Of a DNA stretch of 64,000 bases, positions 45,363-54,514 are shown piece after piece (positions within the stretch are counted from its first letter, which is position 1; the number at the start of each line of letters is the position of its first letter). Both the position numbers and the translations under genes were made by a program. Location of the stretch: assembly GCA_001898625.1 (NCBI GenBank), contig MKUP01000013.1, positions 186,001 to 250,000 on the forward strand, in the 5' to 3' direction. The notes below the pieces were generated by a model that had not been told where the DNA came from, made no database searches, and saw only the letters and a program-made list of their open reading frames with translations. The stretch is from Burkholderiales bacterium 67-32. Its GTDB lineage: Bacteria; Pseudomonadota; Gammaproteobacteria; Burkholderiales; Burkholderiaceae_B.

Positions 45363-46608
45363 CGGGGGGCTCGGCCAGGCGCTGCCGAGGCGCCTCGACC
45401 TTCTCCAGTTTGGGGGTGTGCGCGGGCAGCCAGCCGGCCCAGGCAGGGAAGCGCCGCAGGAAATGGAAGGCCACGAGCGAGGCCGCCGCGCGCCATATCG
45501 GCCGCCGGTGCGACGCCACGGCCGTCACCTCGCGGCAGTACCTCCCGACCAGCGCGTCCAGCCTCTCACGCAGTTCCTGGTTGAACCGCGGATCGCGGAT
45601 GACGAGGTTGGCCTCCAGGTTCAACGACAGACTGAGCGGATCGAGATTGCTCGACCCCACCGTGGACCAGTCCTGGTCGGCCACGGCCACCTTGCCATGC
45701 AACGGCCGCTCGCAATATTCATAGATCCGCACGCCGGCATCCAGCAGGTAGTCGTGCAGCATGCGGGCGCCCACCTTGACGATGGGCATGTCGGGCTCCC
45801 CTTGCAGGATCAGCCGCACGCGCACCCCGCGGCGGGCCGCGTGGCGCAGGTCGCGCAACACGCGGTAGCCGGGAAAGAAGTACGCGTTGGCAATCGTCAG
45901 GTCATGGCGGGCGGCGCGGATGGCGATGCGGTAGTGCTGCTCGATGTCCGTCCGGTGCGAATCGTTGTCGCGCACCACGAACAGGCACTCCGCGTCGCCA
46001 GCGCCCGCGGCGGCCGCGCCGGGCCCCGCGCCGCTCTCGCCCCGCCTGAGCTCTCCGGTACGGACGAAGGCTCGCAGGCGCTCGACGATGGGCCCCCTCA
46101 CCTCGATGGCATAGTCCTGCTTGGCGCTCGGGCCGTAATCCGCCAGGTGGTCGGCCGCGAAGTTGATGCCGCCGACAAAGGCCGTCTCGCCATCGACGAT
46201 CAACAGCTTGCGGTGCATGCGCCGGAAGACGTTGGTGCGCATGCCCAGCAGCTTGGGACGCGGATCGAATACCCGGAAGTGCGCGCCCGCGGCGATCAGC
46301 TCCGCCAGGAACGCCTCCGACAGGTCCACCGAACCGTAGCCGTCCACCAGCACCGACACGAAGACGCCGCGCCGGGCGGCCTCCAGCAGCACGTCGCGCA
46401 ATTCGGTCCCGACCTTGTCCTCGAACAGGATGAAGGTCTCGAGCAGCACCTCGCGGCGGGCCTGCCGGATCACCTCGAATACACGGGGAAAGAAGGCTTC
46501 GCCGTTCTCCAGCAGCGACACCGCGTTGCCGGGCATCCATTGAGAACTGGCCGGCGGCCGGCGCGGGCCGCGCGGGCCGCCGCCGCTGCCTCGGGACGGC
46601 CCGCTCAC
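45337..46608 (-). CDS. clsB: Cardiolipin synthase B
   Basis: The 423-residue phospholipase D-family enzyme joins phospholipids into cardiolipin. Two HKD motifs are present: H132-x-K134-x4-D139 (MHRKLLIVDG) and H304-x-K306-x4-D311 (LHGKVAVADQD). It lacks the N-terminal membrane helices of ClsA, as ClsB does. The start is taken as GTG 46608, which overlaps the upstream stop (GTGA); the first 25 residues are Gly/Arg/Pro-rich and the conserved part begins near GNAVSLLENGEAFF. Order and strand match E. coli ybhP-clsB(ybhO)-ybhN. Confidence 0.92.
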   Translation of the reverse strand: MSGPSRGSGGGPRGPRRPPASSQWMPGNAVSLLENGEAFFPRVFEVIRQARREVLLETFILFEDKVGTELRDVLLEAARRGVFVSVLVDGYGSVDLSEAFLAELIAAGAHFRVFDPRPKLLGMRTNVFRRMHRKLLIVDGETAFVGGINFAADHLADYGPSAKQDYAIEVRGPIVERLRAFVRTGELRRGESGAGPGAAAAGAGDAECLFVVRDNDSHRTDIEQHYRIAIRAARHDLTIANAYFFPGYRVLRDLRHAARRGVRVRLILQGEPDMPIVKVGARMLHDYLLDAGVRIYEYCERPLHGKVAVADQDWSTVGSSNLDPLSLSLNLEANLVIRDPRFNQELRERLDALVGRYCREVTAVASHRRPIWRAAASLVAFHFLRRFPAWAGWLPAHTPKLEKVEAPRQRLAEPPDAHTRQTG

Positions 46609-47393
46609 AGCGCGATCTCCGCCGCCAGCGGAGCATGGTCCGACAGCGAAGTCCAGGGCCGGCGTCCCAGGCGCATCGGCCAGTGGTCGCGCGCGCCGCG
46701 CACATAGATGCGATCCAGCGGCAGGACCGGACACCAAGCGGGAAACGTGCGGACCAGCCGTCCGCCCGCATGGGCATGCACTTCGCGCAGCCCGGCGCAG
46801 CCGTCCAGGACCCGGCCGGCGCGCCGGCGCCAGTCGTTGAAATCACCGGCCACCACCAGCGGCGCATCGGCGGGTATCTCCTTTTCGACCAGATGGCACA
46901 GCAGTTGCAGCTGACGCACGCGATGGCGCTCCTGCAGCCCGAGGTGGACGCATATCGCATGGATGTCGCCCCCGGTTCCCGGTGCCCGTACCACGCAATG
47001 CAGGAGACCGCGCCGCTCCGGCCCGCTGATGGACACATCGCGGTTCTCGTAGCGCACGATGGGAAACTTGGACAGCACCGCGTTACCGTGGTGGCCGTCC
47101 GGATAGACGGCGTTGCGCCCATAGGCGAAGTCCGTCCAGATGGTGTCCGCCAGGAACTCGTACTGCGGGGTCGCGGGCCAGTCGGCGAACCGCAGCGAAT
47201 GCCGGGCATGCGTACCCAGCACCTCCTGCAGGAACACCATGTCGGCCGCCACGCTGCGCACCGCCTCCCGCAGGTCATGCAGGATGAAGCGGCGATTGAA
47301 AAAATTGAATCCCTTGTGGACATTCACGGTCAGGACGCGGAACGTCAGCCCGTCCGGGCCGCCTTGCCTCTTGCCATCGATCTCGGTGTTCAT
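46605..47393 (-). CDS. Endonuclease/exonuclease/phosphatase family protein (YbhP-like)
   Basis: The 262-residue protein has the EEP fold: VNVHKGFN and FLQEVLG near the N-terminus, GDFNDWR in the middle and SDHAPLAAEI at the end, supplying the Asn, Glu, Asp-Asn and Asp-His catalytic residues. YbhP-type members sit with clsB and may act on a phospholipid or phosphodiester rather than DNA. ATG 47393 gives MNTEIDGKR. Its stop overlaps the clsB GTG start. Confidence 0.9.
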   Translation of the reverse strand: MNTEIDGKRQGGPDGLTFRVLTVNVHKGFNFFNRRFILHDLREAVRSVAADMVFLQEVLGTHARHSLRFADWPATPQYEFLADTIWTDFAYGRNAVYPDGHHGNAVLSKFPIVRYENRDVSISGPERRGLLHCVVRAPGTGGDIHAICVHLGLQERHRVRQLQLLCHLVEKEIPADAPLVVAGDFNDWRRRAGRVLDGCAGLREVHAHAGGRLVRTFPAWCPVLPLDRIYVRGARDHWPMRLGRRPWTSLSDHAPLAAEIAL

Positions 47394-47425
47394 GCGGCCC
47401 GGTGCCGCAAGAAGCGTTCCCGGCC

Positions 47426-48955
47426 CTAGTCCAATGGCAGCCACTGGCGCCCGTCGCGGGCCAGCAGCACGTCGGCCTGCACCGGCCCCTGGCTGCCGGC
47501 GCGGTAGGGATGGATCTCGCCACCGTCTTCCCAGGCCTGCAGGAACGGCATCACCGCCTCCCAGCCCAGTTCGATGTCCGCCGCCCGCTGGAACAGCGTC
47601 GCGTCGCCTACCATGCAGTCGTAGATCAGGGTCTCGTAGCCCGAGCTGTGTCCGGTCATGAAATGATCCGCGTAGCGGAAATCCATGCTGACCGGCGCGA
47701 TGCGGATCTTCGAGCCCGGCACCTTGGCCTTCATGTGGAAGAACAGTCCCTCGTCAGGCTGGATCTGCAGCACCAGGGAATTGGCCGGCGGCTTTTCCTG
47801 CGCGCTCTGGCGGAACAGCGCATGGCCGGCATCCTTGAAGGCGATGACGATCTGCGTCTGGCGCCGCGCCAGCGCCTTGCCGGTGCGCAGGTAGAACGGC
47901 ACGCCGCCCCAGCGCCAGTTGTCGATGCCCAGCTTGAGCGCCACGTAGGTCTCGGTCCGGCTGTCCGGCGCCACGCCCTCTTCCTCGCGGTAGCCGTGCA
48001 TGGGCTGGCCGCCCACCAGGCCCGCGCGGTACTGGCCGCGCACGCTGTTCTGCAGCGCCTCGGCCGGCGTCTGGATGCGGATGGCGTCCAGCAGCTTTTC
48101 CTTCTCGGTGCGCACGGCATCGGCATCGAAGGAATTGGGCGGCTCCATCGCCACCATGGCCAGCAACTGGAACAGGTGGTTGGGCACCATGTCGCGCAGC
48201 GCCCCGGTCTGCTCATAGAACTGCGAGCGGCGCTCCACCCCGATGGCCTCGGCCGCCGTGATCTGGACATGATCGATGTACAGGCGGTTCCAGTTGCTCT
48301 CGAACACGCTGTTGGCAAAGCGGGACACCATGATGTTCTGCACCGTTTCCTTGCCCAGGAAATGGTCGATGCGGAAGATCTGGTTCTCGTGCACGACCCG
48401 CGTCAGCTGCTTGTTCAGTTCGCGCGCGGAGGGCAGGTCGCGGCCGAACGGCTTCTCGATCACCACGCGGCGCCAGCGGCCATGGCCCTGCTTCAACAAC
48501 CCGGCATCGTGCAGGTGGCGCGCGATGGACTGGAAGAACGTGGGCGCGGTGGCGAAATAGAAGATGACGCCGCCCGGCTCGGGCGCCAGCGAGGCGGCGA
48601 GCTGGGCATAGGTCTGCTCGCCCTCGAAATCGCCCATCAGGAAGGACGTGCGGCCCATCAGCCAGTCCCAGGCCTGGGCGTCGAAGCTGGCCGTGGCCTG
48701 CCCTGCGCGCGAGGCGACGACCTGGTCCATGGAATGCTTCAGTCCGCGCCGGAACTCGTCGTCGCCCTGCTTGCGGTGGCCGACGCCGATGACGCGGAAA
48801 TCGGCGTGCAGCAGGTTGAAGCGGGCCAGGTTGTACAGCGCCGGCATCAGCAGGCGGCCGGTCATGTCGCCGGTCGCGCCGAAGATGACCAGGGTACAAC
48901 GCGGGGCAGGCTGCAGCGCCACCGCGGGCGCCTGCCTGTTCATCGGGGAATCCAT
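47426..48955 (-). CDS. zwf: Glucose-6-phosphate 1-dehydrogenase
   Basis: The 509-residue enzyme oxidises glucose 6-phosphate to the lactone with NAD(P)+. The coenzyme motif IFGATGDMTGR and the substrate/catalytic RIDHFLGKE motif are present, and the length suits the family. GGAGG precedes ATG 48955; in-frame ATGs at 48943 and 48976 are alternatives. No edd, pgl or gnd gene is adjacent. The neighbouring ybhP-clsB-ybhN genes are on the same strand 33 bp downstream. Confidence 0.96.
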   Translation of the reverse strand: MDSPMNRQAPAVALQPAPRCTLVIFGATGDMTGRLLMPALYNLARFNLLHADFRVIGVGHRKQGDDEFRRGLKHSMDQVVASRAGQATASFDAQAWDWLMGRTSFLMGDFEGEQTYAQLAASLAPEPGGVIFYFATAPTFFQSIARHLHDAGLLKQGHGRWRRVVIEKPFGRDLPSARELNKQLTRVVHENQIFRIDHFLGKETVQNIMVSRFANSVFESNWNRLYIDHVQITAAEAIGVERRSQFYEQTGALRDMVPNHLFQLLAMVAMEPPNSFDADAVRTEKEKLLDAIRIQTPAEALQNSVRGQYRAGLVGGQPMHGYREEEGVAPDSRTETYVALKLGIDNWRWGGVPFYLRTGKALARRQTQIVIAFKDAGHALFRQSAQEKPPANSLVLQIQPDEGLFFHMKAKVPGSKIRIAPVSMDFRYADHFMTGHSSGYETLIYDCMVGDATLFQRAADIELGWEAVMPFLQAWEDGGEIHPYRAGSQGPVQADVLLARDGRQWLPLD

Positions 48956-49039
48956 CGCTTGCCGCCTCCAGGACATGGCCTGATTATGGCGGCGGTGATG
49001 CGGCGTCGCAACACGGCCGCGCCGCCCATTCACATCTGG

Positions 49040-49978
49040 TCACGCCCTGCCCCGGGGCGCATCGCGCTGCCCGTCCCCGGCCAGGATGCCGCCCTGGATG
49101 CGTTTGCGGATCAGGTCGATGGTGGACTGGGCCAGCCGCGTCAGTGGCCGCTGCGACACCGTCGCGATCACCAGTTGGCTGGTCAGCGACGGCGAGACGA
49201 TGCGGGACGCGTGCAGGTTCGGACGATGGGCGCGGCCGTAGATGGCATTGCGCGACAGGACCGCATAGCCCATGCCCCGGTCCACCAGGTCCAGCAGGGA
49301 CTCGATCGCGTCCACTTCCAGCTCGACCGACAAGGGCACGCCCAGGCGCGCGCACTGCACGTCCAGCAGATTGCGGATGGCATTGGGCTGCCCCGGCGTG
49401 ATCAACGGGTAGTTCGCCAGTTCGCGCATCTTGACGCTGGCCGGCATGGGTTTGCCGTCCAGCCCCCTGCTGCCGATCAGATACAGGTCCTCGGACCAGA
49501 CATGCTCGTAGGCCGCCTGCTGCGTGACCGGCGGGTTGTACAGCAGCGCGAAATCCAGGCGCCCCAGCAGCAGCCATTCGTACATGGACACCGTCAGGGC
49601 CTCGACCACGCCCAGCGAGGCGCGCGGGAACTCGGCACGGAAATCGCTGACCAGGTCCACCGTCAGCGACTTGCCCACGCTGGGCGGCATGCCCACCACG
49701 ACCTTGCCGGCCGGCGAGCCGCGCAGGTCTTCGATTTCCTGCCTGGCCAGGCGCACCTGGTGCAGGATGCCGCGCCCGCGCTCCAGCAGCCGCTTGCCGG
49801 CATCGGTCGGTATGACGCCCCGGCCATTGCGTTCGAGCAGGTGTTCCTTGAGTTCGACCTCGAGCTGCCGCACGTGGCGGCTGACCACGGGTTGCGATAG
49901 ATTGAGGGTGATCGCGGCCCGGGTGACACTGCCGAACTCGACGACTCGCACGAAGCATTCGAGTTGTTTCAAGTCCAT
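49040..49978 (-). CDS. LysR-family transcriptional regulator
   Basis: The 312-residue regulator has an N-terminal helix-turn-helix (GSVTRAAITLNLSQPVVSRHVRQLE) and a periplasmic-binding-like effector domain of the nitrogen-assimilation/aromatic (Nac/Cbl-like) branch. ATG 49978 starts the canonical MDLKQLECFV; a longer start would add a few residues. It diverges from the Bug gene at 50155, so it is the probable regulator of the Bug-ligK-ligI genes. The 176-bp gap contains AT-rich sequence around 49995-50035 (ATGTTTTTTAAGCAT) that may hold its site. Confidence 0.92.
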   Translation of the reverse strand: MDLKQLECFVRVVEFGSVTRAAITLNLSQPVVSRHVRQLEVELKEHLLERNGRGVIPTDAGKRLLERGRGILHQVRLARQEIEDLRGSPAGKVVVGMPPSVGKSLTVDLVSDFRAEFPRASLGVVEALTVSMYEWLLLGRLDFALLYNPPVTQQAAYEHVWSEDLYLIGSRGLDGKPMPASVKMRELANYPLITPGQPNAIRNLLDVQCARLGVPLSVELEVDAIESLLDLVDRGMGYAVLSRNAIYGRAHRPNLHASRIVSPSLTSQLVIATVSQRPLTRLAQSTIDLIRKRIQGGILAGDGQRDAPRGRA

Positions 49979-50154
49979 GGAAAGCCCCGATTCATGTTTT
50001 TTAAGCATAACAGCTAGTTCTGATTTGTGGTTTCCAATAGGAGTTTCCGGGTCAAAATGGCAAGCTGACTGCATGGCGTCCGTGGGCGCCCTGCATGACC
50101 AGAAGGCGGGCAGGCGACCCGTCGCCACCCCCTTCCAACGATTTGAGGACGACA

Positions 50155-51123
50155 ATGATCCGTACCCTGCTCGCGCGCCTGTGTCTCGGCGCCACCGCCA
50201 CCCTGATCGCCGCCGGCGCCCAGGCCCAGGAATTCCCCACCAAGCCGCTGCGCCTGATCGTGCCCTTCGGGCCCGGCGGCGTTGCCGACGTCACCGCCCG
50301 CATCGTTGCCCAGGGCCTGGCCGAGAAGTTCGGCAAGCCGGTCGTGGTCGAGAACATGCCCAGCGCCGGCGGCATCACCGGCGCCGTCACCGTGACGCGC
50401 GCGACGCCCGACGGCCACACGCTCTTCCTGGTCAGTAACCAGCAAGCCGTCAGCCCGTCGCTGTTCAAGTCGCTGCCCTACGATCCGGTCAAGCAACTGG
50501 CGATGGTCTCCATGGTCGGTTCGTTCGACATCGTCATGGCCGTGGACCAGAACAGCCCGCTGCACACCGTCGCCGATGCCATCGCCGCGGCCAAGAAGGA
50601 CCCGCAGCACTTCAACCTCGGCACCATCGGCGTCGGCAGCACCCAGCACCTGTCGGCCGAGATGTTCCGCTCCATGGCCGGCCTGGACGTGCCCACCATT
50701 CCGTTCAAGTCCAGCGGCGAGGTGCTGAGCGCCGTCAAGGGCAAGAGCGTGCAGGTCATGTTCGAAACCGTGCCGGCCGTCATCGGCAACATCAAGGGCG
50801 GCAGCCTGCGCGTGCTGGGCGTGGGCTCGGTCAAGCGCGGCCAGTTGTTCCCCGACACCCCGACCATCGCCGAAACCGTGCCGGGCTATACGGCGGTTTC
50901 GTGGAACGGCTTCGCCGCGCCCGCCGGCACCCCGGCCGCGATCGTCGACAAGCTCAATGCCGCCGTCCGCGACGTGGTCAAGGATCCGGCCATCAACAAG
51001 AAGCTGGTCGATGTCGGCATGATTCCGCAGACGAACACGCCCAAGGAATTCCAGGACTTCCTGGTGGCCGAGATCGCGAAGTGGAGCAAGGTGATCGATA
51101 CGGCCAAAATAGAGAAACAGTAA
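50155..51123 (+). CDS. Bug/TctC-family solute-binding protein
   Basis: The 322-residue periplasmic receptor has a signal peptide ending AQAQE (about residue 24) and the family motifs KPLRLIVPFGPGGVADV, VVENMPSAGGITG and TPDGHTLFL. GAGGA lies just before ATG 50155. No TctAB permease is near. It is followed, after a dispersed repeat, by two protocatechuate 4,5-pathway-type genes, so it may bind an aromatic acid or one of the dicarboxylate pathway products. Confidence 0.93.
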   Translation: MIRTLLARLCLGATATLIAAGAQAQEFPTKPLRLIVPFGPGGVADVTARIVAQGLAEKFGKPVVVENMPSAGGITGAVTVTRATPDGHTLFLVSNQQAVSPSLFKSLPYDPVKQLAMVSMVGSFDIVMAVDQNSPLHTVADAIAAAKKDPQHFNLGTIGVGSTQHLSAEMFRSMAGLDVPTIPFKSSGEVLSAVKGKSVQVMFETVPAVIGNIKGGSLRVLGVGSVKRGQLFPDTPTIAETVPGYTAVSWNGFAAPAGTPAAIVDKLNAAVRDVVKDPAINKKLVDVGMIPQTNTPKEFQDFLVAEIAKWSKVIDTAKIEKQ

Positions 51124-51230
51124 CCCCCCCTACGCGCTGACGCGCGCCCCCCCAGGGGGGCGGCACTGGCGGACCGGCGGAGCCGGATCCGCTGTGCCCT
51201 GGGGTACTACCGGGCTGGCGGAGGCTGGCG
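51124..51230 (+). repeat. Dispersed palindromic intergenic element, copy 4
   Basis: The copy begins on the base after the Bug TAA. It shows CCCCCCC-TACG, the CGCGC-TGA-CGCGCG hairpin, CCCCCCC-A-GGGGGG, then GGCAC..GCGGA-CCGGC-GGA-GCCGG-ATCCGC.GTGCC (core 51171-51190), and closes with CTGGGGTACTACCGGGCTGGCGGAGGCTGGCG, near-identical to the end of copy 1. Nothing else is assignable in the rest of the gap to 51301 apart from the ribosome-binding site of the next gene. Confidence 0.8.
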
Positions 51231-51301
51231 TTTTGTTGCCGGGGCTGGCTGGTAGTGGTGGACACGATGCGATGTGCGTTGCTTAACGGTTGGAGAAGAG
51301 A

Positions 51302-52003
51302 ATGCTGGGTGTAGTCGTACGAAAGAAGCCGGCGCTGCCCGAGGGCGCGGCCGAGAAGCTGGCTGCGCAGGGCGTGGCCACGGTGCATGAGGCACAGGGG
51401 CGCAGCGTCGGCCTGATGCGGCCTTATATGCGTCCGATCTATGCGGGTGCGTCGATTGCCGGGCCGGCGGTGACGGTGCTGGCGCAGCCGGGCGACAACT
51501 GGATGCTGCACGTCGCGGTCGAGCAGTGCTCGCCGGGCGACATCCTGGTCGTGGCCTGCACCACCGAGAACGCCGACGGCATGTTCGGCGACCTGCTCGC
51601 CACCTCGCTCAAGGCGCGCGGCGTGCGCGGCCTGGTGATCGATGCCGGCGTGCGCGACGTGGCCACCCTGACCGCGATGGGCTTCCCCGTCTGGTCCAAG
51701 GCCATCAACGCCCGCGGCACCGTCAAGGCGACCATCGGCTCGGTCAACGTGCCCATCGTCTGCGGCGGCGCACTGGTCAACCCCGGCGATGCCATCGTGG
51801 CCGACGACGACGGCGTGGCCATCGTCCCCAATGCCCAGGTCGCCACCGTCGTCCAGAAGGCCGACAAGCGCGTGCAGGAAGAGGAAGGCAAGCGTGCCCG
51901 CCTGGCTGCCGGCGACCTCGGCCTGGACATCTACAACATGCGTCCCAAGCTGGCCGAAGCCGGCCTGCGCTACGTCGACTCGCTGGACGAACTGAACGGC
52001 TGA
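51302..52003 (+). CDS. ligK: 4-carboxy-4-hydroxy-2-oxoadipate aldolase (LigK/RraA family)
   Basis: The 233-residue protein matches class II pyruvate aldolases of the LigK/GalC type, which split 4-carboxy-4-hydroxy-2-oxoadipate into pyruvate and oxaloacetate as the last step of protocatechuate 4,5-cleavage. The RraA-fold motifs are visible: [11 protein letters not shown], the [17 protein letters not shown] metal-site loop and [10 protein letters not shown] (substrate Arg and metal Asp). The length favours the aldolase over the shorter RNase-E regulator RraA. GGAGAAGAG precedes ATG 51302. LigI follows 80 bp later; LigJ and LigC are not here. Confidence 0.88.
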   Translation: MLGVVVRKKPALPEGAAEKLAAQGVATVHEAQGRSVGLMRPYMRPIYAGASIAGPAVTVLAQPGDNWMLHVAVEQCSPGDILVVACTTENADGMFGDLLATSLKARGVRGLVIDAGVRDVATLTAMGFPVWSKAINARGTVKATIGSVNVPIVCGGALVNPGDAIVADDDGVAIVPNAQVATVVQKADKRVQEEEGKRARLAAGDLGLDIYNMRPKLAEAGLRYVDSLDELNG

Positions 52004-52083
52004 GACCGCCCCCTGGGGGAGACCCGTCTCCACCGGACCCCGCCGCGGCTTGCCGCGGCAGTCCCCGAACCTGAAGCTGAACC

Positions 52084-52959
52084 ATGAAAACCTGCGCCGC
52101 ACCCGATCCGAATCCCGTCAAACCGCGCGAGGCCCTGCCGGCCGGCGCGTGCGATGCCCACTGCCACGTCTTCGGCCCCGCCGACAAATTCCCGTACGCA
52201 CCCGACCGCAGCTACACACCGCCCGACGCCCCCTTCGAGCGCCTGCGCCAACTGCATGACTTCCTGGGACTGGACCGCGCGGTGATCGTGCAGGCAAGCT
52301 GCCACGGCGACGACAACACCGCCATGCTCGATGCCATCGCCCGCAGCGAAGGCCGCTACCTGGGCGTGGCCATCGTCAACGGCTCCGAAACCGACGAGCA
52401 ACTGGCCGACATGGACGCCCGCGGCGTGCGCGCGGTGCGTTTCAATTTCGTACAGCACCTGGGCGGCGCGCCCGACCTCGAAGTCTTCGACAAGACCATC
52501 GAGCGCCTGGACGGCCTGGGCTGGCACGTCGTGCTGCACCTGGACGCGCAGGACATCCTGACCTACAGCGACCGCATCAACCGCATCAAGGTGCCCTTCG
52601 TGATCGACCACATGGGCCGCGTGCAGGCTGCCAAGGGCCTGGACCAGGAACCCTTCCGCGCCCTGCTGGAACTGATGAAGAACCCGCTGGCCTGGGTCAA
52701 GGTCTGCGGCGGCGAGCGCGTGTCCGTGGGCAAGCGCCCCTTCGCCGACGCCGCGCCCTTCGCCGCCAGGCTGATCGAAGCCGCGCCGGACCGCGTGCTG
52801 TGGGGCACCGACTGGCCGCACCCGAACATCTCGAAAGACATGCCCAACGACGGCGAACTGGTCGACCTGATGCTGGACTTCTGCCCGGACCCCGCCCTGC
52901 GCCGCAAGCTGCTGGTCGAGAACCCCGAGAAGCTTTACCGCTTCAAGCCGCTGGCCTGA
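52084..52959 (+). CDS. 2-pyrone-4,6-dicarboxylate hydrolase-like amidohydrolase (LigI type)
   Basis: The 291-residue protein resembles LigI, which opens 2-pyrone-4,6-dicarboxylate to 4-oxalomesaconate. The signature CDAHCHVFGPADKFPYAP (H26, H28) is followed by DRSYTPPDAP, the FVIDHMGR segment and the C-terminal WGTDWPHPN with the catalytic Asp. Relatives with the same fold hydrolyse other lactones, so the substrate is likely but not certain. No clear ribosome-binding site is seen. The upstream 80-bp gap carries C/G palindromes (CCCCCTGGGGG and GCCGCGG-CTT-CCGCGGC-like) but not a full repeat copy. It is paired with the LigK-like gene. Confidence 0.84.
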   Translation: MKTCAAPDPNPVKPREALPAGACDAHCHVFGPADKFPYAPDRSYTPPDAPFERLRQLHDFLGLDRAVIVQASCHGDDNTAMLDAIARSEGRYLGVAIVNGSETDEQLADMDARGVRAVRFNFVQHLGGAPDLEVFDKTIERLDGLGWHVVLHLDAQDILTYSDRINRIKVPFVIDHMGRVQAAKGLDQEPFRALLELMKNPLAWVKVCGGERVSVGKRPFADAAPFAARLIEAAPDRVLWGTDWPHPNISKDMPNDGELVDLMLDFCPDPALRRKLLVENPEKLYRFKPLA

Positions 52960-53080
52960 ACGCCGCGCGCTGACTGACGACGCTTTACCCCCGGCCCCGG
53001 ACGTGCGGATCTCGCGCCCCGGGGCCATTTCATTCGGCACGCAGCCCGCGTGTTCCCCATGCTGGCGCGAGCCCGGCGGG

Positions 53081-54274
53081 TCAGCGCAGCGGCGCGCCCC
53101 CCAGGAACCAGCGCGCCAGCAAGGCCCGCTCGTCCTCGGTCATGCCGGTCGCGTTGTTCAGCGGCATGGTCTTCTGCACCACGGCCTGCTGGTAGACCAC
53201 CTGCGCATGCGATTTCAGCAGTTCGGGAGTCTGCAACTGTATGCCCTTGTTCGCCAACTGGGCGTTGTGGCACATCACGCACCGCTGCGCCACCACCTGC
53301 TGGACCTGCCCGACGTCCTGCGCGCCCAGCGGCACCGACGGCGCGGCCGCCTTGCCCAGGCCAGGGGGTGCGATCGCCACGGCCACCCCCAGCAGCAGCG
53401 CGATGCCCGCCGCCGGATACCAGGGGTTGGTGACGCCCTTGTGCCGCAGCACGAAGAACTGGCGGATCAGGGCGCCCGCCAGCATCATGGCGATCAGCAC
53501 CAGCCAGTTGTGGGGAGCGGAATAGACCATGCTGTAGTGATTCGACAGCATGGCGAACAGCACCGGCAGCGTGAAGTAGGTATTGTGGACGCTGCGCTGC
53601 TTGCCCAGCTTGCCGTGGATGGGATCGACCGGCTCGCCCGCGCGCATGGCGGCAACGACCTTGCGCTGCCCCGGGATGATGACCATGAGCACGTTGGCGC
53701 TCATGATGGTGGCGATCATCGCCCCCACGATCAGGAAGGCCGCGCGCCCCGCGAACAGATGACAGGCCAGCCAGGCGGACGCCGCCACGAACAGTGCCAC
53801 CGCGATGCCGACCTTGCGGTCCGCGCGCTCGTCGGTGCCCGCGACGCGGCAGATGATGTCGTACACCAGCCAGCCCACCACCAGGAAGCACAGCGCCGCC
53901 ACCACCGCGGCCACGGGCCCCCAGTCGAACACGTTGCGGTCGATCAGATAGGTCTGGGCGTTGAACAGGTACAGCGCCACCAGCAGCGCGAAACCCGACA
54001 TCCAGGTGGAATAGCTTTCCCAGTAGAACCAGTGCAGGTGCTCGGGCAGGCGCCTGGGGGCGACGAGGTACTTCTGCGGGTTGTAGAACCCGCCGCCGTG
54101 CACGGCCCAAAGTTCGCCCGAGACGCCCTTCTCGATCAGTTCGGGATCCTGCGGTTTCGTCAGGCTGTTGTCGAGCCAGACGAAGTAGAACGACGATCCG
54201 ATCCAGGCGATACCGGTGATGAGGTGCAGCCAACGCAGCAGCAGATTGGCCCAATCAAGAATGTAGGCTTCCAT
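53081..54274 (-). CDS. Urate hydroxylase PuuD-like membrane protein with cytochrome c domain
   Basis: The 397-residue protein has about eight membrane helices opening with LDWANLLLRWLHLITGIAWIG and a C-terminal cytochrome c-like domain with one CxxCH haem site (CVMCH). This layout is that of PuuD, a membrane urate oxidase that passes electrons through its cytochrome domain. GGAAGGG precedes ATG 54274. No other purine-degradation gene is in the window, so it is isolated from a pathway context. It converges with the LigI-like gene. Confidence 0.88.
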   Translation of the reverse strand: MEAYILDWANLLLRWLHLITGIAWIGSSFYFVWLDNSLTKPQDPELIEKGVSGELWAVHGGGFYNPQKYLVAPRRLPEHLHWFYWESYSTWMSGFALLVALYLFNAQTYLIDRNVFDWGPVAAVVAALCFLVVGWLVYDIICRVAGTDERADRKVGIAVALFVAASAWLACHLFAGRAAFLIVGAMIATIMSANVLMVIIPGQRKVVAAMRAGEPVDPIHGKLGKQRSVHNTYFTLPVLFAMLSNHYSMVYSAPHNWLVLIAMMLAGALIRQFFVLRHKGVTNPWYPAAGIALLLGVAVAIAPPGLGKAAAPSVPLGAQDVGQVQQVVAQRCVMCHNAQLANKGIQLQTPELLKSHAQVVYQQAVVQKTMPLNNATGMTEDERALLARWFLGGAPLR

Positions 54275-54369
54275 GCCCTTCCTGCCAGAGACCAATGCTC
54301 ACCACTGCGGGCGCTGTGAGCAGAACGGGTCGCGCCAGATGCGAAGCGCCGCGGCGACCGTACAATCAA

Positions 54370-54390
54370 CGGGGGCCTTGACGGCCCCCG
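54370..54390. other. Hairpin in the puuD-DUF2242 divergent gap
   Basis: CGGGGGCC-TTGAC-GGCCCCCG is a perfect 8-bp stem between two divergently transcribed genes, followed on the plus strand by CTTGTT. It could fold in the leader of the DUF2242 lipoprotein mRNA. The rest of 54275-54514 shows no other assignable feature. Confidence 0.35.
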
Positions 54391-54514
54391 CTTGTTACGG
54401 TTTGCATCTTCACCCGACGCGCCGCGGCTTGTCAATATCGTCCGCCAACGCCCCCTGGACCCTGGGAATGGATCTTGCGACCCTCGCGCGCCGGGCTCGT
54501 ACAGGAGGTACGCG

